A stretch of 64,000 bases of DNA from Ancylostoma caninum (lineage: Eukaryota; Nematoda; Chromadorea; Rhabditida; Ancylostomatidae). The stretch lies in assembly GCA_037903475.1 (NCBI GenBank), contig JBAJFG010000384.1, forward strand, positions 2,363,001-2,427,000, given 5' to 3'. This document shows positions 13,246 through 23,796 of the stretch, in pieces. Under the pieces are notes generated by a model. It had not been told where the DNA came from. It ran no database searches and saw only the letters and a list, made by a program, of their open reading frames with translations. Within the stretch, counting starts at the first letter, position 1; every line of letters starts with the position of its first letter. A program made the translations under genes and the position numbers.

Positions 13246-14463
13246 TCAGGTTGTTGCGAAATTAATTGCCGAGGTGGACACACCAGTTCAAAGTGTTTTA
13301 ACTCGGCTCAAACACAATTTTTTCATCGCTTCAGCAACCGTTTAAGTCAGTAGATCCTCCCTGACAATTCTACAAGGATTTCGTGCCTCGACTACTAAAA
13401 CCGAGATCACAAAGAAACTTTTGGAAGGCGATTTCAGCATGCTTCAGATCAGCAATCTGCTGCTGTCGCAAGATTGCATCTGGAGCTCGGAAAAAAGACG
13501 TACAGTGGGGTAATGGTCTGAGGAATGAGGTCAATGAGTGAGAGCCTTGATGCCTTACTACATCAGTTTTGTCGTGTGAATTTTGGAGAGTGAGGCTTTA
13601 CGTTACTCTGGAAAAGGGGGAAAATCAGCTTTTGTTTGCCACTGCCGACCACATCTATAGCAGATTTGCTGGTATCAACTCGAAATTACAATACCAGGAC
13701 TCTGATGTTAGTGCTTGACTAGGTTGGAGAAGACTGTAATGTATCACACTCTTACAGCATCACCACACTCCTGACACAACCTCCCTAGTGCGAAGACTTG
13801 ATTTAGAAAAAGTTGGAGATGGGAGGAAGTGTCTACCGAAACGAATTCACGTTTCTTTTTATCATACAGGAACCGAGCTCCATTGATAGCTGTTACGCGG
13901 TGAGACGCTGGTCATCTGTCAGATCGTGGGGTGTTCACTTCCGCACCTTTCTTGTCATGTCGATTGATGTCAAATGTTTTGAAACTGTGGCATAGTGAGC
14001 CCCATCCCTGCCCTCAAAGTCCAAGTGGTTGGACCCGGATTAGGTTCCACGACTCTTCTCAACGCTTGATCGTCAGAGAACAACCTGTGGTCACGACCGT
14101 GGTTGCTTTGTGGATCAAAATCGACGGAAGAAAATTTCGCGACCGAATAGGTCACTGCCCATATGGAAGGCGATTCAAAGCCAAAACAAATGCAAGATTA
14201 CCGCAAGCATCCGACAAAGAGTGATCGAGTTTGAAGTCATGAACCATAATCACTCGAAAATCACGTCGGTTCATGATTTGTTCGCGACTTCACAAATACC
14301 CTCAGAAAAAGAGCTAGCCAGAATACTCAAGCAGCATTCGAAAGAGCAGGAAAAGTCCTATCAGGAGGTCACATAAATTGGGCTGAAGTTGCTCAAATCG
14401 GGCAGAAGAGAAAGGTTCAAGTGAGCATACCCCAAAACAGCAATTAATTTCGCAACAATCTGG
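13246..14463. mobile_element. Mariner-sized element with GGTTGTTGCGAAATTAATTGCC ends
   Basis: The left end TCAGGTTGTTGCGAAATTAA is preceded by TA. The right end is its inverted complement with two or three changes (TTAATTTCGCAACAATCTGG) and is followed by TA. The distance of 1218 bp is typical for mariner elements, but no transposase motif could be read inside, so the copy is strongly decayed or non-autonomous. Related single ends occur near 12430 and 41003. Confidence 0.6.
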
Positions 14464-15158
14464 TAATAATTTTGTTTTCCATCTAGTCCCCAAAGCGGCA
14501 GAGACCCTTTTTTCCCGTCCTCCTGCCCACTTTCTTTCGTAGTGGTGTAATCCACTGTAGTGGTGTAATCCACTACAGCTTTCTACAACCTATTCAAGCA
14601 TTCGCAGCAAAAGTATGCGTGAAGGAGATGGCCACGACTATGAAACGCAGCCTACCAGAGCTACGAGATCCGGTCACATCTTCGCAACCGGATCTTAAAC
14701 TCCTTGCGGCAATGTAAGAATTTTTCTTTCAGAATTAGTTGAGGTTTGCTCTAGGATAGAATGAAGAATGTGCTTTCAGATAGAAATGTATCAACTCTTT
14801 CTTTAACCACCACAACTATAAATTCCATAGCATGAAATTTGTAATATTTTCTGTTTGCAAAGTTCCAGGGTACCAGGTGGTGATTCGCTGTAGTTACACA
14901 GACATAGTTTTGCTCCTGGTGGTCGGGATATTATGAACACTCATCCTGTACATGGTGGTTGCCTTCTGGGGCTGTCTTGCAACTTACACATCGTACCACC
15001 GCCAATTTCTACAATACAAGTTCACCAAAGTTTTTGCATAAGTTTACGTTCGCCATTATTAGGGTTTAACAAGTTTATTTTCCCTCGGCTTGTCCCAAAC
15101 TCGTTTCTCGCCCATTCATCAAGTTTTTTTCTGTAGCAAAGTACTATCGTTTTTGTGA
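14464..15158. other. Non-coding stretch
   Basis: No gene or element was recognised apart from the 18-bp tandem duplication at 14539-14574. It separates the mariner-sized element from the CR1-like LINE relic. Confidence 0.4.
14539..14574. repeat. Two-unit 18-bp tandem repeat
   Basis: GTAGTGGTGTAATCCACT occurs twice head to tail. Each unit is itself nearly self-complementary (AGTGG..CCACT), so the site can fold as hairpins. Confidence 0.85.
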
Positions 15159-15430
15159 TTGACTTCTCTCCTAGTGGTAGATCAAAATAAAATTATGTCT
15201 CCCAAAACCAATCGCTCTAATAGGAAAAAGGAGTCAGCCTCATCATCGCAAGTCCCCTTCATTTCCAAAAATGATAATAAACGAATTGCAACCACGAATG
15301 ATGTAAATGATGAAGATGTCGACAATATGTCTATGATTGATATCATCACCCTGTAATGTCAGCGATGTCTTTCGCAATGGTAAACCTAATGCTCACTGCC
15401 TTCGGCTCGTAAAATTAGCTTTTCCATCGA
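15159..15430 (+). pseudogene. ORF1 relic of a CR1-like LINE
   Basis: A short frame starting near 15195 is rich in Lys and Ser, then reaches a stop. Beyond it, a shifted frame reads NVSDVFRNGKPNAHCLRLVK, which I take as resembling the conserved part of nematode CR1-type ORF1 proteins. This is a tentative call based on pattern memory. It precedes the endonuclease relic of the same element. Confidence 0.35.
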
Positions 15431-15900
15431 GCTGACAGGATGAAGCGAAAAGGAGGCGGCGTCCGCTGTTTAGTTAAAGGAACACTTTCTGCTAAATAGA
15501 TTGAACACAATAAGCTATCAAAAGCGGATGCATTAACCATTGGAGCTTTTTATTCGAGGGCTTCCTCATGTTTTAAATTTATTACTGTTTATCGGCCCCC
15601 CAAAGCAACTCTCGACGACGACCTGCTTCTATTGAGTTATTTTCTGATTTGGTTTCTTCTCATACCGACACAGTCATTCTGGGAGATTTTAATAACTCCA
15701 CATTGACTGGAGGAAATTTCGACTCTCATGATCATAATTCTAGTGCACTTGCTGGCTTCTTCTCAGAGATTGTCTTCCAGCAGTTCGTCCACCAACTTTT
15801 GACTACTCAGGGCTGAACCACTACTTTTCTGACATCGATTGGTTATCTCTTTTTGACAGTCATGTTTCTGTGGACGATCTATACTAAAGGTTTTTAGGAA
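15425..15900 (+). pseudogene. AP-endonuclease relic of a CR1/jockey-like LINE
   Basis: Shifted frames read RGGGVRCLVKGTLS, then FITVYRPPKA, then a segment around CATTCTGGGAGATTTTAATA that encodes the ILGDFN motif, with one frame change between. RGGGV, YRPP and GDFN in this order are the hallmarks of LINE AP-like endonucleases. Several stops and frameshifts show that it is dead. It belongs with the reverse-transcriptase relic at 17769-18720, from which it is separated by the mariner insertion. Confidence 0.6.
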
Positions 15901-15992
15901 TTATTCGTGAAGGTCTTGCTAGATTCAGATCAATGAAACAACCAAACCCACCGACACTACGTTACCCCACGGTCGGTGGATCGACACCACGT

Positions 15993-16307
15993 TTAGTCAC
16001 TAATATGCACAGGTCGAAGCTTGGATCCTCGAACAATTTCTTCACGATTGGCTTTTCGTACCACTGCTGACTGGGAAGTCCAGTGTGGAGCTGTTAGGGT
16101 GTACATTAATTCCAGATTGGCTTCAAGCATGTTCTCAGTTCTGCTTGCAACGGCTGAGAGGGAGGAGTATTCATGATCCCACGTGAAATAATCGATTTCA
16201 TGTTGTAGGTGCCAATTCTTTACGCGGATCGCTTCTACATCTACTATGGCGCAGTGGAATGTGTGTGTGCTAAGTTCTACGTAGATACTAAGGGATTCAA
16301 TTCTCAC
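15993..16307 (-). other. Unassigned minus-strand open frame
   Basis: This frame of about 100 codons has a balanced composition (for example NWHLQHEIDYFTWDHEY) and an AG acceptor-like site near its start. No family is recognised. It could be a host exon or the antisense of LINE linker sequence. No flanking exon could be joined to it. Confidence 0.2.
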
Positions 16308-16492
16308 CGTGTCCAGGTGTTTTGCAGCGTGTCACTCACGAGCTGTAGTTTACGGCTGACAACAACCACTGCCAAAACAGGAGTAACGTGGTGCAGAGGT
16401 ATTGTCACCCACCCATAGGCATTTGTTCAAGTGATCGGTTCCCTTCAAGGCCAGTGTTTTGTACTAGAAATTCCATTTGACATTAGATATTA

Positions 16493-17768
16493 TTAGGTTG
16501 GTGCAAAAATAATGCGCGTTTTTCGCTGCTTCATCTTCGGTGCAGGAAACCTCCGGTGTTTCTTATCATCGGTATGAGAAGTTGCACATTGTTTTGTAGC
16601 AAATTTCATGGCCTTTTCAAATATCTCATGCATTCTGGGCGAAGTTCATGTTTTTGGCGAATTTTTAGTTGTGGGACGAAAGGCGCCAAAACAAGGTTTT
16701 TGCCAAACTCTTTTCAGCGGGCTGATACTCGACGGCATCGCAGCAGGAATCGCTCAGAATACCACCATAGTTTTGGCAATGGGGGTGTGAGCGAATGCAT
16801 TCCGCCGAGCTGCTCCCGGATTTTTCGGCTTGGTGTGCCTTGCTTCGAAAGTAAGGATTGTCGCATAGGTCTTCCTGGGGTTTGCGACCCCCAACTGATG
16901 ACAATTATCAAACAGCACCGATCCAAGACAACATATTTGGTTTCGCAGAACATTGCCGGTGATTGTTGTCAGACCATCCCTCCCTTCAGTAAAAATGGAA
17001 GGATGAAAAAGCTCGACGAGTTGACGTCGCGCATACTGTATGAGTACCACACTGATCCTCGTTGAGAGGTGTGCTTCGCACCTTTGTAGTGAAAAAATTG
17101 CGACCAAACAGTCGGTCGCTTAGTGATTAAATACGAAGCATAGACCCTCTTTGACAAAATGAGGTGCCCTACTCAACAGTTGGACGAGGAACATGCACCG
17201 AAATACTCCCAGAAACCGAAGCAACACCAAAATAAGGTCACGGCGACTTTGTGGTGAACTGCTGCCAAAATTGCTCACTGCAACTCATTCATTCTTCCTA
17301 ATCTGGTAAGTGGTTCCGAGACGTAAATGAAATAAATTAGAAAATTCACTGTGTGACCCCAACGTTGCTCAATAAAATGGGTCCTTCACTCCTACACGGT
17401 ACCGTCCAGGCACACCCTGCACAACAGATTCTTCACAGGTTCGAGCAACTGAGCTAGGAAGCTCTGACCCCTACATCATAATCAGCAAGCTTCTCGCTCA
17501 CCGACTACCGCTTCACCGAGAACCTGGACTACTTCTTCCGGGAGAATTTTCTCAAAGACTAAAGTGATACCAAAACTGCCCTCCGGAAGTTTGTTGATTC
17601 TAGAAGGTCCTGTCAGAAATGCACGGTATTCGGAGAACGTCTATCTTATTGCTAAAGATTTGCGGATTACAATAGTTTTAAGGCTATTGAAAAAGATTGA
17701 TTTTGAAAGAAGTTATGAGGTTCGGAATCAAAGGCATGAAAACGCGCATTATTTTTGCACCAACCTAA
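16493..17768 (+). mobile_element. Decayed mariner element (copy 1)
   Basis: The ends are TTAGGTTGGTGCAAAAATAA at 16493 and its inverted complement ending at 17768, each next to TA. The length is 1276 bp. Inside, broken plus-strand frames retain mariner transposase traces: a region reading EEHAPKYSQKPKQHQNKV, then TDYRFTENLDYFFRENF near the third catalytic motif, and KFVDSR beyond it. The first motif reads CDQTVGR, so the canonical DEKW is lost, and many stops are present. It sits inside the CR1-like LINE. A close copy in the opposite orientation lies at 23955-25228. Confidence 0.85.
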
Positions 17769-18720
17769 TAGATAAAAATTTCCTCCCCGTTGGCAATCGT
17801 AATTCGCACTTAGCTGTTCTCTGAAATTGTCCATTAAGTGCCAACGTCGATCAAATTGCTAGGTTGGTTTGCCTTCCATCATAAAACAGAACCGGAAAAT
17901 ATTGTAGAAATGATGATGAGAAAGCAGAAGCTCTTGGTGAATCTTTCACCAGTGTGTTCGCACCGGCTTCTTCCCATGAAGTCTTTAAAAGTTTAGATAT
18001 CGCCAGACTACTTTTCTCATGCAATAATATTATTTTTTACCATGATGAAGTTGCTAATATTTTGAGGACCTTAAAACCTTCCAGAAGTGAATTATACGAT
18101 GGTATAACACTAATCGTGTATCGAGAATGTGCGAGCAGCCTCTCAAAACCTCTCACCCATATGCTGAACCTCTCTATGTACTCTAATGAAATGCCAAGCT
18201 TATGGAAAGAAGCCATTGTAACAGCAATACCTAAAAGCCCTACTGCCAATTTACTCACAGAATTTTGCCCTACCAGGTTGAATTCCACATCTATCAAAAT
18301 TATGGAGAAAATCATTCGTAACAAATTACTGTTTCGAGTTGGTAAATTCCGTGGCACTCCCAAAGAACAACACGACTTTCTACCTGGAAAGTCAACCATG
18401 ACGAACCTTGTGGACACCTTATTTGACTGAAGAAAATCTCATAACGCTGGAAAGTCCCTGGATATCATTTATTTCGATTTCTCTAAAGCGTTCGACAGAG
18501 TTCCCCACTCCGCACTTTTTTGCTAACAAGAAAACATTGGTGTGTCTGCCAGGATTTTGAATTGGTTCAAATCGTATTTGGAAAACAGAACCATGACTGT
18601 CAAGGTGGGACAACTGGGACAACACTTCTCGAAGAAATATCCATATACTATCGGCGTCCCGCAGGAAGGAACTTCATCGCCATTGCTGCTCCTCATATAT
18701 ACGATTACTCACTTACTTAG
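17769..18720 (+). pseudogene. Reverse-transcriptase relic of a CR1-like LINE
   Basis: The frame 17954-18430 covers the N-terminal part of the polymerase (KPLTHMLNLS, WKEAIVTAIPKSP, IMEKIIRNKLL, EQHDFLPGKST). It ends in a stop near 18428, and later frames continue with IYFDFSKAFDRVPH, SYLENRT and GVPQEGTSSP. These are the ordered fingers and palm motifs of CR1/L2-type reverse transcriptases. The FADD catalytic box is not present because the relic ends at 18720, where the minus-strand RTE element begins. Confidence 0.75.
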
Positions 18721-18744
18721 ATACTTAGATGGCCCGTCTTCACT

Positions 18745-20130
18745 TTAGCCCCAGTATCGCATCCATTCGATTCTTTCTCTCGCCATCGTCATCCAGGAGC
18801 ACCGTGACCGAAGCTGACGAGACGTTTGACTCGTTTCCAGCTTAGCGTTCAGCTGGTCCATCGGTGTGGCGGATAGGTCTGCCCATCTCGTTGGTCGCCT
18901 CCCTCGAGGTCGTTTCGTCTCTCTCGGGATCCACTCCAAAGTCCTTTTTGTCCATCTATCATCTTCCCTTCTCATTATATGACCAGCCCATCGATGTTTA
19001 GCTTTCGACACATATTCCGCTGGATCATGAAGACGGGGTAAATTCGCGGTAAATCGGAGTGGCGAAGTCCGGCTTGCAGCTGTGTGCGCCTCAGAAGAGA
19101 ACGTTCGAGAGCTCTTTGCACAGTGCGTAGCGTCTTTGACGTGGTCGCTGTGTCTGCCCACGTCTCCGCAGCGTAGCAGAGTGCTGGAAGGACCGTAGTA
19201 TCAAAAAGATGAGCACGGAGGTCGGAATCCACCAATTGGTCTGTGGCTTCTCTGAGAGGCCCGAACGCTGCCCATGCTGCTCTTCTTCTCCTATCCGACT
19301 CTTCTTCAAGGTCGTTCTCCATGTTCATTGAGCGTCCAAGGTACACATAGGACATCGTCTCCCTTATCTGGGATCCTTCGAGTTCTATTCCTTCTCCTTC
19401 ACAGAAGACGTTCCTCAGGAACTTGGTCTTTGTCCTGTTGCTTCGCAGCCCCATCGTTTCCCCAACTTCGTTTGGCTTGCTGAGCATCGCTTGCATTTCA
19501 TCGGTACTACTCGAAAAAAGGACGATGTCGTCTGGAAAACGAAAGTTTGAGAGGAATCTTCCATCGACTCGAGTACCCCTTTCGTCACAATCGAGTGATT
19601 TCATTGCCCTCTGTAAGGTGGCGGTAAACAGCTTACGAGATATAGTGTCGCCCTGTCGCACTCCTTTTGCTACCGGAATGGTAATGAGGCGCTGGAAACG
19701 CTGCACCGTTGTAGAGCATTGACGGTAGCAGTCGGCTAATGTCCTCATATATGATGGATCCACTCCTTGGTCGACTAGTGTTGACAGTATGGCCTTTGTT
19801 TCAACGCTATCGAATGCTTTTTCGTAATCGACGAAGGTTAGGATGAGCGGTAAGCTGTATTCTCGGCAAACTTCGATAACCCTCGGAAGGGTTTGGGTGT
19901 TGTCCATGCAGCTGAACCCTGCGTTGGAATCCGACCTGTTCTTGCGGTTGGGCTTCATCCAAGGTCCTCGATATTCGCATGAGAATGATCATCGTGAAAA
20001 GCTTGTAAAGCACTCTCAGCAAACATATTGGACGGTAGTTCCGAAGGTCCTTCCTGTCACCTTCCTTGTGAAGAAAAACGGTGGGTGCGAGGTTCGCCAC
20101 TGGTTCGGGATCCTTCCTTTCTGAAGACAC
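18745..20130 (-). pseudogene. RTE reverse transcriptase, frameshifted
   Basis: The main frame 19958-18975 reads TFVDYEKAFDSVE, GVRQGDTIS and FRFPDDIVLFS, then the connection domain. After a frame change, the C-terminal part reads KHRWAGHIMRREDDRW and PRGRRPTRWAD, ending at 18745. These are classic RTE motifs. The catalytic box has both aspartates, but Pro replaces the usual Ala (FPDD). The upstream part (20130-19958 and 20398-20153) carries NYRPICLL and APGPDRI in other frames. At least two frameshifts make it non-functional as read. Confidence 0.8.
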
Positions 20131-20883
20131 GATGACACTTGTTCCGCGAGAGTTAGGTGTAGTCGATGCCCTCCAGCTCGCAGGAGATCGTTATACGATC
20201 AGGTCCTGGAGCTGTGCCGAGCTTCATGCTTCTGATCACAACGCGGACCTCTGCGGGAAGAATCCGAGGTGGTTCATCACCAGGGGGAATATGTGGGTTT
20301 GTCACTAGAACTGAGGAACAGAAAAGGCTTGTGTAGAACCTTTCCATCTCACAGTGGGAAGACGTGACAATTTCCTCTTCGTTCAGTAGTGCGGTCAACG
20401 GAACTTTGTAATGGCGAAGGTCCTTCCGACACTTCTCCAGACTTTTCCTTCCTTCTGCTGCCTCCAGAAGCTTCTTTACCTGTGCTTTTGGAAATCCTCC
20501 TGCAACGCTCCTCTGCAGTTGATATTGACTAGCAACTGCTCGATATGTGATGCACTCGGGTCAAGCCTCAAAGCTCTACTTTTCCCAAGCAGTTCCTTGG
20601 TGACCTTTGAAATACGTTCCAAGTTTGTCGCTCGGGGCGTCGAGGCCCGTTCGGCACAGACTGATAGCTTTTGGAGAAGCAACTCGTAATCTTCGGTTGT
20701 GTGCTCCACGATGTGCAAGTCTAGTTCAGATTGGGACTCCTCAAGAACGGTGCCGTCGTACACGACTTCTTTTCTTGCTCCTCCGCGATGGCAGATGTTC
20801 TTTTCCGTCTTGCAGCTGAACCGGATTTTCGCACGGAGGAGACGGGTTCGGATCCACAGCGGAATGATGGTACCACTGATACA

Positions 20884-21600
20884 TCAAATAGACACCATCT
20901 TCGGTTTGTGAGAATGTGGTTGATCTCCATGTGAGTCGTAGCATTGGGCGATTCCCATGTCCACCGACGATGATCTTTCTTCACGGAAATGGAGTTCCCA
21001 TGGTGCGAAGGATGGAAGCCCAGCGAGACTATTTCCGTTTTCGTTCCGGTCTCCTAATCCAAACCTTCCTATCCTGTACTCGTCTCCCTCAGACTTCCCA
21101 AGTTTGGCACTGAACTCTCCAACAACGAATTTGAAGAAGGACTTCTCGTTGTGGATGACATCCTCCAACCTGTCGTAAAAGGCGTCCAAATCCGACTTAT
21201 CAGCTTGGTGAGTAACAACTGAGTAACGGCTGATGAGTAACAGTTGATGATACTGGCGGACTTGTGACGCGGAAGGCGAAGACGGAGAATTGCTAGAGGA
21301 GGTGAAAGAGATCTCGTGTGAGACGACGATATAGGCGACAGATGGGTGCACGACAAAGCCAACGCCTCCTACGTTTCGTGACGGATACTTCTCGCCACGG
21401 ATGATGAGTGTTCCGTCACCCAGCTGTCGAACATCCTTCTTCTTGCTTTTGGTCTCCTGCAGAGGAATTTGATGCGTCCTGCAGCTTCGAGAAGAGCGTG
21501 GAGGTCGGCGTCTGTAGAGACGTTCTGGCGTTATAAGTGGAGAGCATGAAGCACAGTCTCCATGGCGTGTCGTGCCTTGTCGCCTACGTCCGAAATCAAA
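20884..21600 (-). pseudogene. RTE AP-endonuclease relic
   Basis: Minus-strand frames include a VVGEFSAKLG segment (usual VVGDFNAKIG) within 21351-20884, and upstream a frame reading GVGFVVHPSVAYIV. Frame changes and stops interrupt it. It lies directly 5' of the RTE linker and reverse transcriptase of the same element. Confidence 0.6.
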
Positions 21601-21760
21601 GACGTCCTGCGCAACCCAAGATTACATCGCCTCTCGCTGTCTGAGACGGCAAAGTGCGGCGTGCGGGTTACTGAAGCAGAAAGTGAGCTGGACAGGCAAG
21701 TAGAAGTTTTCCAGTACTGAGCAGCCCTGCCGCGGCGAGCTCAGCTGTCACCACAGGTAG

Positions 21761-23509
21761 CCGTCGACCTAAGTGGATGAGGGAAGCCACCTTGTGACTG
21801 ATACTGCCAAGACGGTGGAGGGTCCGACGACGTCAACATCTATAATGCATTCCTGCAACAAAAAAAAACAACTGCTTTCGACGGAACCACACTCTCTCAT
21901 GGCTGCTAAACGTTCATTCGCACTGTCCTCTCCGCTATACCTACTTCAATTTGCCTGTCCAGAACTGCATTCAATTATACCACATTAACTGAGACAGGTG
22001 AAGTTAGGAGCGGATTGTTAGGGCGGTGGATACCTAACACCCGAAAATTCGCTCTTAATCTACTCATTCTCACAGCGTGTGTAGTGGCATTCCCCAATGT
22101 CATTCACCTGTCGTTGAGGTGTTCTCCTAATAAGGGCAGGTTGTCGTAACCCAGTGCATTAACTCTCATAGGTCTTCCTGGGATTCTGTGGCTCCACTGA
22201 GAAGCATTTTGTACATCCACCTTAAAGTTCATGATGGAAAGAGAGTCTCATTTATTCCGTTGTTTGAGTTTGTTCTGTTCGATTTTCTTCCAAACTTCTG
22301 CTTATGTCGCACCTTCTAGTGCATAAATAAATATCAGGCAACGGTTTTTAGGTGTGCTGGTAGCCTGAAACGTGTGCAACTGGGTACACTACTGGCTCAG
22401 ATCTATTCCACAGCATTGCATTGTATTCAGGTATAAAGTAAATGTCGTGTGCAGTAAATTAATACGTGGAAACTTGCTTTATACATTCACATCCAGAGCA
22501 GTCGACCGGTATCACCAATTATGCCTTTGTGGGGGTACCTTCGCCAAAATAACAAAAGCTCGTGGGTTCTCATGAGTTAAAGAAGGCGATGAGTGTTTGC
22601 GAAATGCTCCACGAGCTGCAGGGTAATTTGAATTTCACAATGGTGTCCGGAATGAGCTGCTTGAATAGGATTCGAAGCAGGATAGGACAAAATTGGTCAA
22701 CTATGTTCGGGCACTTGAAGAAAACTGGCAAGGATGGGAGCATGAGTGGATACGTGAGCTGATCGGAAAACATCAACATCGACACCTGCAGGTCTACATA
22801 TATTTGTTCCACAGATATTCTAACCAGGCCTTTCTTCAACGGATTGTAATTGTTATGAGAAGATGGGTCTTGTACAATACAAGGAGGGAATGGTCTCAGG
22901 ATCAAAGCTTCAGTCATCTACCCAAGAAGATGGGCTCTTCGACATTTTTTGGTTATCAACTAGAGTAATCCTTTCTTCTAAGCGGATGTGCAGTATCCGG
23001 CAAGCATTACTCTTTTCTGCTTGAAACAGTGAAGGAGAAACTTTAAAAAGAACTAAACTAAACTTCTGAGCATGAGAGTAACACGGGCGAAATTGAGTGG
23101 TTTGAGCTGATCCTGGATAAGGGATATCAGCATGTTATGCTATCAACCGTGTGAAGATTTGGCCGTTGTGCTTTGGAAATCAGTTATTCCCTGCCTATCT
23201 CCAAAAGGCTCTCGCCTTTCCACGCTTCTACATCTCTAAATCCGCTGTAAAACTTTCGATAAACCAGACCCTAGTCGAGACGACATTTGCCGCTTCTTTG
23301 ACCCATCATATGTTAGGCCTTCGGGGAAATCTTTCTTGTATCGTGCTGGTAGCATTATACAGATTTCAGTGGACTTTGATTCGAATAAAACTGTTGGCTG
23401 TAAAGTCATGGTGCTTTAAAAAATTAGGTTTGCCCCTGAATTTTTGCATGCATCCAATGCTATTCTTCCTCGGCCTGTCTATACGACGTTGAAGCTTTCT
23501 AATATTTGT
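21761..23509. other. No supported gene; probable RTE 5' flank then unassigned sequence
   Basis: The part to about 22150 may still be untranslated leader of the minus-strand RTE. From 22150 to 23509 short frames occur on both strands (for example 22570-22917 minus, 23151-23492 plus), without recognisable motifs or good splice signals. It could hold remains of the Penelope-like element's partner repeat, but I see no proof. Confidence 0.3.
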
Positions 23510-23552
23510 ATGCTTCTGTTAGCGACGCGCGAGGTTGTTAAACTTCTTTATT

Positions 23553-23589
23553 GGCCGACGTTTCGGCGACTTCGCCTTCGTCAGAGCCT
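23553..23589 (-). ncRNA. Hammerhead-ribozyme-like motif
   Basis: On the minus strand the order is stem I strand GGCU, core CUGACGA, a stem-loop GGCGA-AG-UCGCC, core GAAA, C, then GUC and the stem I partner GGCC. Stem II pairs over five bases and stem I over four (one G-U). There is no room for a stem III loop: the two core strands are joined by the self-complementary ACGU. This is the arrangement reported for minimal, probably dimer-forming hammerheads of Penelope-like elements. Cleavage activity cannot be judged from sequence. Confidence 0.6.
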
Positions 23590-23796
23590 GAAAGAGTCGA
23601 ACCGATCCGTTAAAGTGCTCGGACAAACACCTCATCCAACTTTGATCCAGGTTATACCCGAAAATCACGAATAACCCTAGCGGTAACCCACTCACCTCTT
23701 CACAAGTCCACTGACCGGGTGGTGTCTCCGACGACCGGCCGAACACGCTGGACTTGGGAACAGTATGAGACATTCTGCCATTAGTCATATCTCGAG

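Larger units (their letters stand above)
18721..21760 (-). mobile_element. RTE-type non-LTR retrotransposon (element 1)
   Basis: Minus-strand frames give, in order, a degenerate 5' region, an AP-endonuclease relic (about 21600-20884), a linker (20763-20476) and a reverse transcriptase with C-terminal domain (20130-18745). The 3' end on the plus strand shows ACTTACTTAGATACTTAGAT, a short tandem tail as is usual for RTE elements. It abuts the CR1-like relic, into which it probably inserted. The 5' limit is uncertain and could extend to about 22150. Confidence 0.75.

Noticed and set aside
16556..17065. 169-codon plus-strand frame
   Set aside because: It lies wholly inside the mariner copy, starts in the terminal repeat and does not follow the transposase motifs; a matching frame occurs in copy 2.
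21220..21260. CTGATGAG as a canonical hammerhead core
   Set aside because: No GAAA partner or stem pairing follows, and it lies in the RTE endonuclease relic.
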